A stretch of DNA of 64,000 nucleotides, taken from NCBI GenBank assembly GCA_025459175.1, contig JALORC010000010.1, positions 1 through 64,000 of the forward strand. The letters run 5' to 3'. The notes below the pieces were generated by a model that did not search any database, was not told the DNA's origin, and saw only the letters and a list, made by a program, of their open reading frames with translations. Numbering within the stretch: the stretch's first letter is position 1; every line of letters begins with the position of its first letter. This DNA is from Planctomycetota bacterium. Its GTDB lineage: Bacteria; Planctomycetota; UBA1135; UBA2386. Both the position numbers and the translations under genes were made by a program. Shown piece after piece: positions 7,798 to 18,010 of the stretch.

Positions 7798-9939
7798 ATG
7801 AGCACTCCGATCGCGATGGTCGTCCCGCTGCTGCTGGCTTCGTTGGCGGCGCAGCATCCCATTCCCCAGGCCCCTTCGTTCCGGATGCCGATGCCGGCAG
7901 AACTGCCGTTGGCGACGGAATCGCGCGACGGCGAGGTGCTCGCGCGCGGCGACGACTACAAGGCGCGGTTCCGCGCCGACGGCGTCACCGTCACGGCGCG
8001 CACCGGACGCGACGGCGCGCCGGCGTCGCTGCACCTGCGCACCGCCGGCGCGACGATCGACGGCAACTCGTTGGAACTGCCGCGCGGCGAATTCGCGCTG
8101 GCCGAGGCGCGCTGCGAACGGGGCGGCCCGGCGTTCGCCGAACGCTACGACCTGACCGACCACGATCTCGAGCAATCGTTCGTCTTCACCACGCTGGCGA
8201 CGCGCGGGGAACTGGCGATCGACGTCGCCGTCGACACCACGCTCGCGGTGCGGCCGGACCGCGATGGTCGGTCGTTCCAGCTCGGCGACGATCGCGCCGG
8301 TTTCCGGTTCGACCGCGCGGTCGCGATCGATGCCCGCGGCGCGCGGTGCGAACTCGACCTCGGCTGGCACGGCAGCGGCTATCGCCTGGTGGTGCCAGCG
8401 GCCTTCGTCACCGCGGCGACGCTGCCGCTCGTCGTCGATCCCGTGCTCACGCCGAACGTCACGGTGTCCACGCTCCCGATCGAGAACTCCGACCTGGTGT
8501 GGAATCCGACCGCACAGCGGTTCCTCGCCGTGTTCGACTGGGTCTTCTCGGCCAACGACCGCGACATCCAGGCCGTAGCGTTCGATGCGGTCGGCACGGT
8601 GCTGTCGACCTGCGTCATCGACGACACCGTGATCAACGCGCGGAATCCGTCGATCGCGTACGACGCGGGTCAGGACCGGCTGTTGGTCGTCTACGAGTTC
8701 GGTTCGCCGGCGACCGTGTTTGGCCAGCTGCTGGTCGGCAACGGCACGGCGACGATCGGCCCGCGGTTCGAGATCGCCGGACCGGCCACCGGGGCCATCG
8801 AGGCGTCGGATCCCGATGTCGGCGGCAACGACGTGCCCGGCGGCAACGTGCAGCATTTCATGGTGGCGTGGACGCACCGGTTCCCGTCCGGCAGCGGCGT
8901 CGTCGGGCGTGCGGTGGGCGGCAACGGCACACTCGGGCCGATGCAGACGTTGAGCGTGGGCGGTGAGTATGCGCCGTCGATCTCGCAGTCGCGCCGTGGG
9001 TCCGACCATTGGTTGGTGGTCGTGGCGGATCAGTTCAGTCCGTCGGACACCGATGTGCGCGTCTTCGTGGTCAATGCCGCGACGCTGCTATCGACCTTGG
9101 ACGCCTGGCTGGACGCCTCGTCCGCCAACGTGCGTCACCCGGAGGTCTCACCGCCGATCTTCGATGCCTCCGGTGGCACCTCGTACGCCGTCGCCGGCCA
9201 CATCGTGGCTGCCTCGGCCGACGTGTGGGTCCGCATGGTGACCGTCGGCATCGGCGGCCTCTCGCTGGCCTCCCAACAGAACCTGACGCAGCTCGAGACA
9301 TCGATTCCGGCGTTGCTCGCGGCGCAGCAGTTGTGGCCGCGGGTCGCCACCGACGGGCGAGTGTTCGCCATCGCCTACCAGGAGGTGCTGGCCGGGGCCT
9401 CGACGCTCGACACGTATGCCGCCTTGATGCAGCCGCTCGGCGGTTCCCTGCGACTGGTCGAAGGCCGCATCCCGCTGCGCACCACGGCCGTCGACGAGCG
9501 TGGCGGTGGCGTCGCGTGCGATCCGATGCGCAGCCTGTTCGCGGCGGGCTCGATCGTGCGGTCGGCCACGGCGAACGGTCTCGATGTCACCACGTTCGTG
9601 CCGACGCGGCCGACGCTGCGCGCGACGGGATGTGGCGGGCTCACCGCGACGGCGTCGGGACAATCGCTGCCGGGCAGCACGATGACGTTCGCGCTCGACG
9701 GGAACACGTTTGGCGGTTTCCTCGGCGGCTCACCGAGCCTGCCGATCCCGTTGTCCGGCTGCACGTGCACGCTCGGTGCGGGGCCGCAGCTGCTGGCGAC
9801 CAGCCCGTTCACGCTGGTCGTGCCGGCGTCGGCGTCGGTCGTCGGCGCGGTGGTCTCGGTGCAGGGTTTCGACTTCGGCATCGGCAGCTGCCTGCAGTCG
9901 TTCCGCCTGACGGACACGTTCGACGTGCAGGTCCGGTGA
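7798..9939 (+). CDS. Large exported protein of unknown function
   Basis: A 713-residue exported protein. The ATG at 7798 gives a signal peptide (MVVPLLLASLAAQ). Residues about 45-215 form a beta-rich domain, ending in a VVDPVLTPNVTV strand. Residues about 220-600 hold several loosely repeated units of the pattern P-x-(I/V)-x(10)-FLVV(W/Y/F), for example RFLAVFDW, RLLVVYEF, HFMVAWTH and HWLVVVAD; these suggest a beta-propeller. The final 120 residues are the Gly/Ser/Leu-rich tail shared by exported proteins here, with two cysteines in SGCTCTLG. No catalytic motif recognised. Confidence 0.75.
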   Translation: MSTPIAMVVPLLLASLAAQHPIPQAPSFRMPMPAELPLATESRDGEVLARGDDYKARFRADGVTVTARTGRDGAPASLHLRTAGATIDGNSLELPRGEFALAEARCERGGPAFAERYDLTDHDLEQSFVFTTLATRGELAIDVAVDTTLAVRPDRDGRSFQLGDDRAGFRFDRAVAIDARGARCELDLGWHGSGYRLVVPAAFVTAATLPLVVDPVLTPNVTVSTLPIENSDLVWNPTAQRFLAVFDWVFSANDRDIQAVAFDAVGTVLSTCVIDDTVINARNPSIAYDAGQDRLLVVYEFGSPATVFGQLLVGNGTATIGPRFEIAGPATGAIEASDPDVGGNDVPGGNVQHFMVAWTHRFPSGSGVVGRAVGGNGTLGPMQTLSVGGEYAPSISQSRRGSDHWLVVVADQFSPSDTDVRVFVVNAATLLSTLDAWLDASSANVRHPEVSPPIFDASGGTSYAVAGHIVAASADVWVRMVTVGIGGLSLASQQNLTQLETSIPALLAAQQLWPRVATDGRVFAIAYQEVLAGASTLDTYAALMQPLGGSLRLVEGRIPLRTTAVDERGGGVACDPMRSLFAAGSIVRSATANGLDVTTFVPTRPTLRATGCGGLTATASGQSLPGSTMTFALDGNTFGGFLGGSPSLPIPLSGCTCTLGAGPQLLATSPFTLVVPASASVVGAVVSVQGFDFGIGSCLQSFRLTDTFDVQVR

Positions 9940-9976
9940 CGCGCACGAGGCACCGCGCGCCCAATCGGCCAGGGCC

Positions 9977-12877
9977 CTACCGCGGCGCCTCGCGGAGCGG
10001 TGCCTGGCCACTGCCGAAGAAGTAGTAGTTGGTGTCGCCGCCCTGGCCGCCCCCGCCGTAGCTGTAGGTGGCATCGAGCGCCTTCTGGATGCGCACCCTC
10101 GCATCGGTCAGGTGGGAACGCGTGTAGGCATCGAGGGCATCCAGATTGGCGGCGGCGAGCGCCGTCGACAACCGCTCCAGCGTGGCCCGCGACAGCAGCG
10201 CGATCGCCCGCTCGGCGGCCGACGAACCGGTCAACAGGGTCAGGTCCAGCATGCGTTCGAAGTGCTCGCGCTGCAGATTGCGCCGCAGGCTCGACAGCGC
10301 CGGCGACCGCGGTGTGAAGACCTTGCCCTTGGCGAAGGTCGCGTCCTGCACCTGAGCGCGGGCGGGGCCGGCGGCGACCCCGAGACCGAGTTCGCTCCAC
10401 ACCGCGTCCGACACCGTGGCGAGCAGCTCGTCCAACGTCAGCACGTCGGTCTTGCCATCGACCGCGATCTCGGTGTCGTAGACGCGACGCAGCGTGGTCG
10501 GGTTCAACAGCAGCGACAGTACCGTCGCGTGCACGCCGCCGATCTGGTCGTGCACGGCGTAGGTCGGCTCCGTGTACGCGCTGCCGTCCTCCTCCCAGCG
10601 CTCGGCCGACATGTGCGCGAGCAGTTCCGGCGTGAGGCCGAATGCCGCGTCCTGGAACGACTGCTCCAGCACGAACTTCAGCGCCGCCCGCTGCCGTTCG
10701 ACCGGGACCGGAGTGATGGGCTTGCGTGCAGCCTGCGCGGTCTTGTCGCCCTTGTGGTCGCGGTTGACGAACGACCCGCCGAGCCAATCCGCCATCATCG
10801 ACACGGCGCGCAGCTGGGCCTCCAGCGTGATCTCATAGCCCTTGCGCGCCTTCGCCCACGATTGGCCGGGCTTGACGAACTTGTCGAGGATCTGCGCGCG
10901 ACTCTTGCCGACCAGCTCCAGCTGCGCCCTGGCGTAGGCCAGCGGGTCGCCACCGAAGTCCCCGCGCCGGATCGACGGGTCCGGGCCGTCGGCGTCCTCG
11001 TCGGTGCCGAACGCGAGCTCCGGTTCGGTGCAACGCGCCAGCACCTTGGTCGGGTCCTCGAACGTGTATCCGTACTCGATCGCCCACATGTCGTACGGGC
11101 CGATGCCCGTCATGCACAGGTCGCCCTTCGGGACACCCTTGTCGTCGAGCACGAGATTGAGCGGCAGGTAGTCCATCACCGAACCGGCGATCGGCTTCTT
11201 GCCCTTCCACTCGGCGCTGTTGGTCTGTTCGACGGTGTAGGCGCTCGAAGCCTTGAAGTTGTGGCGCAGGCCGAGCGTGTGCCCGACCTCGTGCGCCACC
11301 AGGTCGGCGAGCAGCGGCCCGACCAGCCACTCCGGGATGCCGTCGATCGCCTCGACCTTGGTATCGGTTGCCGCAGCACCGGCCCCCATCGCATCGAACA
11401 CCAGCCGCGCGAACGCCATGTTGGTGCCCTTCGCCGCACTGGCGAGGCACAGGCGTGCTGCCGACGGCAAGCGGCGCGCGACTTCCTGGACGTCATCGCG
11501 CCCGAGCATGCACGCATCGCCGCAGATGTGTTGGTACGCGACGTCGCCGAGCATCGCCCGGGTGCGCGCGGCGGCCATCAGGCGGTCGCGGGCCGGCGCC
11601 GGGGCCAGGCGGACGCGCGGATCGAACGCCGGGTTCCGGTCGAACCAGCGCAGCGTCTCGGCGGTCAGTCCCTCCATGGCGGCCTGCGGCAGCACCTCGT
11701 TGGCCTGGTGCCAGTAGTGGCGGATCCAGCCATCCATCAGCACGATGTCGGCGTCGAGGATCTGGCCGGTCTCAGGGTGCGCGCGCGACGGCCCGACCGC
11801 GAGGCCGACGTCGTTGCTGAGCCAACGGATGAAGTTGTAGCGCACGTCCTCGGGATCCTTGTCGAGGTGCGCGCCGGTGGCCTTGTCCTGCTGCACGACC
11901 TCGATCGCGTCGACGATGCCGACCTGCTCGAACGCCTTGTTCCACGCCAGCACGCCCTCCTTGACGAAGCGGCGGTAGCGCACCGGTACCGTGTGCTCCA
12001 GGTAGAAGACGATCGGCTTCTTCGGTGGCGACAGCTTCAGCGACGCGTCAGCCTTCTCGAGGTGCCAGCGGTTGATGCGGCGTTGCCAGACCTGGTCCTC
12101 GCGCATCTTGCCCATGTCGCGGAACGACGTGACGAAGTACCCGACTCGATCGTCGGCCGCGCGCGGCTTGTAGTCGGAGGCCGGCTGGATCTCGCTGATC
12201 GAGAAGTGGAACGTCTTGAAGGTGTCGCCGTCCGGCGCCTCGAACGACACCTCGATGTTCTTCGGGAACACCTTGGCCTTCAGCACGGAAGCCAGCTGTC
12301 GCTTGACGCCCGAGGTCGAATAGAACGTCGGCAGGTGGCCGAGCAGCAGTTCGTCGAGATCGATGACCGGCTGGTTGTTCGGACCGATGCACTGGATCTC
12401 GAGATCCAGCAACACTCGGTCGGTGAACAGGCGGCGCACCGAGTCCTTGGACTCCTGATCGCCCGACGAACGGGTGCCGAGATTGGGCTCGATCAACGCC
12501 AGACGCTTGTCGAATCGCTTCCAGTAGACGTAGCGATCCCCGGACTGCAGTCCACCGAAGGACTCGCCACCCGGCGTCGTCAGCGCGAAGAACTGGCGAT
12601 GGCTCTCGAACTCGGCCGGCAGTTCGGCCAACAGCTGGCCGTCCTTCTTGCGATGCCACAAGTGATAGAAGGCACCGTCGGGCGCGGGCACCGGCTCGAA
12701 ATCCTTGCTGACCTCGGCGAACGGCGGGAACTCCGGCTTCGGCTCGGCCTTCGCCTCGGCTTTGGCCTCGGCTCTGGCTTCTGCAGCGGCGACCTTCACT
12801 TCCGGCTTCGGGTCCTGCGCCGACATTGCCGACGTGATGCACAAAGGAACGAACCACAACGACCAGGGGTGATACAT
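9977..12877 (-). CDS. Zinc-dependent metalloprotease (DUF5117-type)
   Basis: A 966-residue exported metallopeptidase. The catalytic motif HEVGHTLGLRHN is at about 529-540: His529, Glu530, His533 and His539, the HExxHxxGxxH metzincin signature. The N terminus has a signal peptide (LWFVPLCITSAMSAQ) followed by an Ala/Glu/Lys repeat (about 28-50). Two family domains surround the catalytic core, and WAIEYGYTFED follows it, as in the DUF5117/DUF4953 metalloproteases of Bacteroidetes and Planctomycetes. The start at 12877 is chosen because the much longer upstream frame is Arg-rich shadow sequence. Role: probable extracellular protein degradation. Confidence 0.9.
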   Translation of the reverse strand: MYHPWSLWFVPLCITSAMSAQDPKPEVKVAAAEARAEAKAEAKAEPKPEFPPFAEVSKDFEPVPAPDGAFYHLWHRKKDGQLLAELPAEFESHRQFFALTTPGGESFGGLQSGDRYVYWKRFDKRLALIEPNLGTRSSGDQESKDSVRRLFTDRVLLDLEIQCIGPNNQPVIDLDELLLGHLPTFYSTSGVKRQLASVLKAKVFPKNIEVSFEAPDGDTFKTFHFSISEIQPASDYKPRAADDRVGYFVTSFRDMGKMREDQVWQRRINRWHLEKADASLKLSPPKKPIVFYLEHTVPVRYRRFVKEGVLAWNKAFEQVGIVDAIEVVQQDKATGAHLDKDPEDVRYNFIRWLSNDVGLAVGPSRAHPETGQILDADIVLMDGWIRHYWHQANEVLPQAAMEGLTAETLRWFDRNPAFDPRVRLAPAPARDRLMAAARTRAMLGDVAYQHICGDACMLGRDDVQEVARRLPSAARLCLASAAKGTNMAFARLVFDAMGAGAAATDTKVEAIDGIPEWLVGPLLADLVAHEVGHTLGLRHNFKASSAYTVEQTNSAEWKGKKPIAGSVMDYLPLNLVLDDKGVPKGDLCMTGIGPYDMWAIEYGYTFEDPTKVLARCTEPELAFGTDEDADGPDPSIRRGDFGGDPLAYARAQLELVGKSRAQILDKFVKPGQSWAKARKGYEITLEAQLRAVSMMADWLGGSFVNRDHKGDKTAQAARKPITPVPVERQRAALKFVLEQSFQDAAFGLTPELLAHMSAERWEEDGSAYTEPTYAVHDQIGGVHATVLSLLLNPTTLRRVYDTEIAVDGKTDVLTLDELLATVSDAVWSELGLGVAAGPARAQVQDATFAKGKVFTPRSPALSSLRRNLQREHFERMLDLTLLTGSSAAERAIALLSRATLERLSTALAAANLDALDAYTRSHLTDARVRIQKALDATYSYGGGGQGGDTNYYFFGSGQAPLREAPR

Positions 12878-13083
12878 CTGCGATCCTCTCGGAACCAAGG
12901 GGTGATGACGTGGGCGGCAGCCGGGTCTCGCGACGGTTGCGGAACGCGCGCACCGCGTGAAGCACGCTCGGCATCCTCGCGCCTGCGCCCGAGCCCGTCC
13001 AGCCGGTCGCGGTGTCGCTGGTGTCGCCGAACGTTGCGCCAGGGCTCTGTCGACATCGCCGAGCGCGCCAGCGAGGCGCGCAC

Positions 13084-14535
13084 TCAGGGCAGCACGACGC
13101 GCACACCGTTGGTGAGTGCCAGCCCTTGCGGGTGCTCGACCAGCGCCTGCAGGTAGAGCGTGAGTCCACCGAGCCCGGCGGACGGCGGCACCGTGAACGT
13201 CGTCGGCGCGACGCCGGTGGCGGTCGGCACGAGGCCGGACACCAGGAAATTCGGGCCCGCCAGATCGATGGCCAGCAGGCCGAACGGCGGCAGCGCCAGC
13301 GGCTGCACCAGCGGCAGCAGAGCGACCGCGAGCACGAACACTCGCGGCGCGTTCGCGTAGCCGGGCTCGCAGGCGACCTCGATCGTGTTCACCCCACCCG
13401 GCTGCGGCGGCAAGGCGACCAGGTCGTGGTGGCGGTTGCGCCACAGCCAGGAGATCGGCCCCGGATAGGTGCCGACGAGCACATCGATGTCCCCGTCGCC
13501 GTCGAGATCCGCCGGTTCGGGCACCGGCTGCTGGGCGGTCGTCGCCGGCATCGGGATCGGCGTCATCGCGCCGGTGCCGTCGTTGCGGAACAGCTCGAGG
13601 TAGCCGATGCCGGTGCGGAGCAGATCTCGATCCCCATCGCTGTCGCAATCGAACAGCTCGAGCGCCTGCACGCCGGCGGGAGGCGGCGGCAGCGTCGCGA
13701 TCGGCGCGAGGGTCGTGCCCGTGTTGCGCAGCACGATCGTGACCGGCGGCTGGAAAAAGGTCGCGACCACATCCGGACGGCCGTCACCGTCCAGATCCCC
13801 GGCCTCGACCTCGAACGAGCTCTGGCCGAGTGCCGCCGGCACCCACGCACTGCTGACGTCGATGTAACCGGTGGCGGTGCGTTTCAGCACGCGCAGCGTC
13901 AGATCCGCCAGCACCAGATCGCCCCGGCCGTCGCCGTCGAGATCGGCGATCGCGGCCGCGCGCACCGCCGGACCGAACTGCGGTGGGAACGGCGCGAACA
14001 CCCCGGACCCGTTGTTCACGTAGATCCTCGGGGTGTTCACCAGAATGGCACCGATCGCGAACACATCGGTGTCGCCGTCGTGGTCCAAGTCGGCGGCGAT
14101 CAGGTCCGTGTAGCCGCCGGCAGCGCTGCCGAGTGCAGGCGTTGCATTGGCGAACGTCCCGTTGCCGAGGTTGCGGAGCAGCAACGACGTGTAGTACGAG
14201 CTCATCATCACGTCGAGGTCGCCGTCCTGGTCGGCATCGAACGCCACGGAGCGCACCAGGGCGGGCAATGCGGCCGTCGGCAACGGCGGCAGGTGCGTCG
14301 CGGTGACATCGGTGAAGACGTCGAACCCGTCGTTGCGCAGGTAACGCACCGTGAACGGCGCCGCCGACCCGGTCCAGCCGATCAGGTCGAGATCCCCGTC
14401 GCCGTCGAGGTCCGCGGCCGAGGACGCGGCGAACGGCACGCTGGCGAGGCCCAGTGGGGCTCGTACCACGAACTGGTTCTGTGCGGTCGCAGTCGCGACG
14501 AGGACCGAGAGCAACGAGCACCATGAGCTGTGCAT
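13084..14535 (-). CDS. Exported VCBS/FG-GAP repeat protein
   Basis: A 483-residue exported protein. The start at 14535 is fixed by a signal peptide (SLLSVLVATATAQ) and a good GGAGG box just upstream. Seven calcium-binding loops are visible (DLDGDGDLDL, DADQDGDLDV, DLDHDGDTDV, DLDGDGRGDL, DLDGDGRPDV, DCDSDGDRDL, DLDGDGDIDV), predicting a seven-bladed propeller. The last 100 residues are the shared tail, ending LALTNGVRVVLP. It lies 206 bp upstream of the metalloprotease gene on the same strand; co-transcription is possible but not shown. Confidence 0.88.
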   Translation of the reverse strand: MHSSWCSLLSVLVATATAQNQFVVRAPLGLASVPFAASSAADLDGDGDLDLIGWTGSAAPFTVRYLRNDGFDVFTDVTATHLPPLPTAALPALVRSVAFDADQDGDLDVMMSSYYTSLLLRNLGNGTFANATPALGSAAGGYTDLIAADLDHDGDTDVFAIGAILVNTPRIYVNNGSGVFAPFPPQFGPAVRAAAIADLDGDGRGDLVLADLTLRVLKRTATGYIDVSSAWVPAALGQSSFEVEAGDLDGDGRPDVVATFFQPPVTIVLRNTGTTLAPIATLPPPPAGVQALELFDCDSDGDRDLLRTGIGYLELFRNDGTGAMTPIPMPATTAQQPVPEPADLDGDGDIDVLVGTYPGPISWLWRNRHHDLVALPPQPGGVNTIEVACEPGYANAPRVFVLAVALLPLVQPLALPPFGLLAIDLAGPNFLVSGLVPTATGVAPTTFTVPPSAGLGGLTLYLQALVEHPQGLALTNGVRVVLP

Positions 14536-14958
14536 GAACCGACCTCCGTGAGAGGTGGGCAGTGTAGCGACTGCTGCGCGGTGGTGTCGGCTCGGACTCG
14601 AGCCGGCAACTACACCCGCACGGCGAGCCGCACCCAGTTGCCGAGCCGCCAGCTGCTCACTGCCGGCCGATGCGCGAGGGCGTTCGACACCGAAGACCTG
14701 GGCCACCAGGCCCGCGCACATCAGCAACGACAGCAAAGCGCCACGAACAGGATGTGCGGTCGACATCATGTCTTCCAGGGGAGATGGGGTGACCTCGACG
14801 ATGGCACTTGCGAGTGTGTGCGCGGCGCGCGGCGATCGTGCATGCTCTGCTCTACGCACGCCTGCCGTGCCGAACCCTCGACCAGGACCGGCCCGTCGCC
14901 GGTCCGCAGCCGGTCCGCGCCTACCCGAGTCCACGCAACGTCACCCACGAGTCCGATC
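14536..14958. other. Intergenic region with signal-peptide fossil
   Basis: This 423-bp divergent region holds the promoters of the VCBS and SGNH genes. On the minus strand at about 14650-14769, an ATG opens a convincing export signal (LLSLLMCAGLVAQVFG) followed by sequence with no recognisable domain, reading in frame into the VCBS gene. No ribosome site is seen. It may be the front end of a lost exported-protein gene. Confidence 0.35.
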
Positions 14959-16497
14959 ATGGCGGTTGCAACCGATCTGCGGCGCCGCGTCAGCAGCGCC
15001 TTGCTCGTGACCGTGGTGCTCCTCGCCAGCGCCCTGCCGTGGACCCTGCAATGGCTCGGCCGCCAGAACACACTGCACGAGATCGAACGCTGGCGGTCGT
15101 CGAAGACGGATTGCCGGAAGGGGCTGATCGGCGGCGCGATGGCGCGGTTGACGCGGGTCATGCTGCACCAGAACCGCCTCGATCTGAGCAGCTGGTTCGG
15201 CTACCAGGAGGTGTTCCTCGGCGAGGCGCTGGCGGTCGACTCGGTGCGCTTCTCGTTTCAGCTCGCCGCGGACGCCCACCTGAGCGCGCTGTTCGACATC
15301 GGCGGGGATCGGTTCGATCATCTCGCCGGATTCCGCCTCAGTCGCCGGGCGCAGCAGCCGAGCATGTTCGTCGCGACCGGGGCCAAGACCCTGTTCGAGC
15401 GCACCGAGCCACTCACGATCGCACTGGACGGCGACTGGCACACCGCCGAGCTCGGCTTCGGCGCGACCACATGCAGCCTGTCCGTCGACGGCACGAACAT
15501 CACGACGGTCGACATCGCGCCGGCGGCACTTCGGCGGATCGGCTTCCGCGGCGGCGCGCACCGGGTGCTGGTCGACGACGTCGTGATCCGCCACCGGCTG
15601 GCCGACGGAGCGCCGGCGACGCGGATCGAGACGTTCGATCGCATGGACCTGTGGTGGCCCGCCTTCGCCGCGTCGCTCGGCGCAGCCCTGGCCTCGTTGC
15701 TGGTGGCGTACGGTCTGGCCCGCGCGCGCCGCCGCCCCGCTCGACGCGCGCTGCTGTTCGCCTGCGCGGCGTTGACGTCCGTCGGCCTGTTGGGCTGGGC
15801 CTTGTGGATCCTCGACTGGACCTGGCTGTCCGGTCGTTACCCGAAGGACGTGTTGCTGGTGCCCCAGTACGAGAACACCATGCTTCGCCCCGAGCTACCC
15901 GAACGTCCGTGGGAAGAGCGCTACCCGGACCGGCTCGGCCGCGATCGCTATCGGATCCTGCTGCTCGGTGGTTCCCAGACCTGGGGTTCGGGCGCGAGCA
16001 CCGAGGCCGATGTCTGGACGCGGCTGCTCGAGAGGAGGCTGAACGACGCCGCTCCCGAGCGCGCGATCGAGTGCATCAACGTCGCCACGTCGGGAGCCAC
16101 CAGCACGACGCTGCTGCCGAAGTACCGCGACGAATGGCGCCAGCTGTTCCGTCCGCACCTGACGGTCGTCAACCTCGGCCACAACGACCTCGCGGTCGTC
16201 GAGTTCGGCTGGAACCTCGCCGCGTTCGCCGACCTGGCCCTGGAGGTGGGATCGGACATCGTGTTCGTGCTCGAGCCCAACTCGGTCGAGGACCCGAGAC
16301 CCCACCTCGGGGACAATCACTTCGTGATGCGCTTCGTGGCGAAGGAACGGAACGCGCCGGTCATCGACCTGCCGGCATTCTTCGCCGATGCCCACGATCG
16401 CGGCTTCCTCTGGTGGGACATGGTGCACCAGACCTCGGCCGGTCAGCAGCTGATGGCCGAGGAGATGTGCCGGCAACTGCTCGGCCTGATCCGCTGA
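14959..16497 (+). CDS. Membrane-anchored SGNH/GDSL hydrolase
   Basis: A 512-residue protein. Membrane helices are predicted at about 11-33, 233-255 and 264-288. A beta-rich outer domain (about 85-215) lies between the first two. The C-terminal SGNH hydrolase domain starts near 330: block I is GGSQTWGSG with nucleophile Ser339, block III is GHND, and block V is DMVHQTSAG with the catalytic Asp-x-x-His. Such domains deacylate or acylate sugars and lipids. The long helical N-terminal part resembles polysaccharide-modifying relatives, but the substrate is unknown. No partner polymer genes are nearby. Confidence 0.85.
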   Translation: MAVATDLRRRVSSALLVTVVLLASALPWTLQWLGRQNTLHEIERWRSSKTDCRKGLIGGAMARLTRVMLHQNRLDLSSWFGYQEVFLGEALAVDSVRFSFQLAADAHLSALFDIGGDRFDHLAGFRLSRRAQQPSMFVATGAKTLFERTEPLTIALDGDWHTAELGFGATTCSLSVDGTNITTVDIAPAALRRIGFRGGAHRVLVDDVVIRHRLADGAPATRIETFDRMDLWWPAFAASLGAALASLLVAYGLARARRRPARRALLFACAALTSVGLLGWALWILDWTWLSGRYPKDVLLVPQYENTMLRPELPERPWEERYPDRLGRDRYRILLLGGSQTWGSGASTEADVWTRLLERRLNDAAPERAIECINVATSGATSTTLLPKYRDEWRQLFRPHLTVVNLGHNDLAVVEFGWNLAAFADLALEVGSDIVFVLEPNSVEDPRPHLGDNHFVMRFVAKERNAPVIDLPAFFADAHDRGFLWWDMVHQTSAGQQLMAEEMCRQLLGLIR

Positions 16498-16613
16498 GCG
16501 CCGGCGGCCGCTCGCGCAGCAGCGACTGCTTCCCCGCCCGAGGGACCACCGCTTCCGGTATGCTCGTTACGTCGGTCGCGGCCGGTTGTATGGCTCCCGT
16601 GCCCGGAGGGTCC

Positions 16614-17981
16614 ATGAAACACTACGTCCTGGTTCTGATGATGTCGGTGACCGCTTCGACCTCGACCGCCCTCGGCCAGGGCGATTGGCGCTTGCGGCCA
16701 TCGTCGGGGGCCGTGTCCACGGCCAGAACGGAGATGCAGCTGGCCGCCGATCCGAGCCGCGGTCTGGTGGTCGGCTTCGGCGGTTTGCGACCCTACATCA
16801 ACGTCGCGGACACCACGTTGGTCTGGGACGGCGACACCTGGTCGGAGCTACCAGCCCAGCCCGGCATGATCGCTCGAATCGGCGCGGCCGTCGCCTATCA
16901 CCCCGGCCTGCAGAGGGTGGTGCTGTTCGGTGGTGCATCCCCGGTGGCAAGCAACGCACTCGACGAGACCTGGACCTTCGACGGGGCCCGATGGCAGCTG
17001 CTGGCCATCGCCGGGCCGCCGGGACGATCGCACGCCGCGATGGCGTGGGACGGCTCGCGGCTGATCCTGTTCGGCGGGCTCCGGCCTCAGTTGAGCAACG
17101 ATACCTGGGCGTTCGACGGGCAGACGTGGACGCAACTTGCAACGGCCCCGTCACCGCCGCCACGGAGCCATCACGCGATGGCCGGTGGCAATGGCGAGAT
17201 CCTGATGTGCGGCGGCGGTTACGGCGGCGGTTACAACGACACCTGGCGGTGGACCGGGCAAGCCTGGGAGCAGGTCTGGCCCACCGTGCAACCACCCCCC
17301 CGCCACGGCGCCAACCTGGTGTTCGACGCCGAGCGATCGCGCTACCTGCTGAGCCACGGGTTCGGCCCGAATCCCTACATCCCACCGACCGATACGTTCG
17401 CATTCACCACGGACTGGCAAGCACTGCCGCTGACGGCGCTGCCTTATCCACGGCGCTCCGCGGGAGCCGCCTGGTTCGCCCGGGATCGTAAGGTCGTGAT
17501 GGTCGGCGGCGAACTCTGGGGCAGCTCCGGCGCCGTCGCCGCAAGCGACACCTGGGTGTTCGGCGAGTTTGCATCGGTGACTTCGTACGGCAGCGGTTGC
17601 GCGGCTGGTGCAGCTGCCGTGCCCACGCTGTCGCCGGTCGCCGGCAGTCCGGTGATGGGCGGAACGCTCACGCTGGAGACACGTTGCCCCGCGGGGGGCA
17701 TCGGCCTGTTCGAGCTCGGCTTCTCGGATCAGTACTGGGCCGGGGTCCCGCTGCCGCTGTCGCTGGCCGTGCTGGGCGCCGCGCCCGCTTGCCAGCTGTG
17801 GATGAGCGGCGATCGGATCGAGGTCGCGACCGGCCCGGTGTTCCAGAACAGCATCGCCATCCCGGCGACGCCGGCACTGCAGCACGTGAAGTTCCATGCG
17901 CAGTCGTTCCACCTGGCAGCGCTGGATTTCGCCACGCTCTCGGCGAGCAATGCGGTGCGCTGTCGCATCGATCGCTACTGA
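16614..17981 (+). CDS. Exported Kelch-repeat protein
   Basis: A 455-residue exported protein. The ATG at 16614 follows a GGAGGG box and opens a signal peptide (LVLMMSVTASTSTALGQ). Five Kelch-type blades are visible, each with a Gly-Gly pair and a Trp-x-(F/W)-x-G-x-x-W ending (LFGGASP with DETWTFDGARW, LFGGLRP with DTWAFDGQTW, DTWRWTGQAW). The tail (about 325-455) is the shared exported-protein domain, with two conserved cysteines. A TATGCT sequence at 16559 could be a -10 element. It converges with the next gene over only 29 bp. Confidence 0.88.
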   Translation: MKHYVLVLMMSVTASTSTALGQGDWRLRPSSGAVSTARTEMQLAADPSRGLVVGFGGLRPYINVADTTLVWDGDTWSELPAQPGMIARIGAAVAYHPGLQRVVLFGGASPVASNALDETWTFDGARWQLLAIAGPPGRSHAAMAWDGSRLILFGGLRPQLSNDTWAFDGQTWTQLATAPSPPPRSHHAMAGGNGEILMCGGGYGGGYNDTWRWTGQAWEQVWPTVQPPPRHGANLVFDAERSRYLLSHGFGPNPYIPPTDTFAFTTDWQALPLTALPYPRRSAGAAWFARDRKVVMVGGELWGSSGAVAASDTWVFGEFASVTSYGSGCAAGAAAVPTLSPVAGSPVMGGTLTLETRCPAGGIGLFELGFSDQYWAGVPLPLSLAVLGAAPACQLWMSGDRIEVATGPVFQNSIAIPATPALQHVKFHAQSFHLAALDFATLSASNAVRCRIDRY

Positions 17982-18010
17982 GAGGCGGCGGCGCCCTCGC
18001 AACCGAACGG

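Noticed and set aside
10112..13156. 1014-codon frame opposite the metalloprotease
   Set aside because: Antisense to the complete HExxHxxGxxH protein; no homologous motifs.
16540..16570. Sigma-70 promoter before the Kelch gene (TATGCT)
   Set aside because: A -10-like hexamer recurs upstream of several genes (25102, 38727), but no matching -35 element is found, so not annotated as a promoter.
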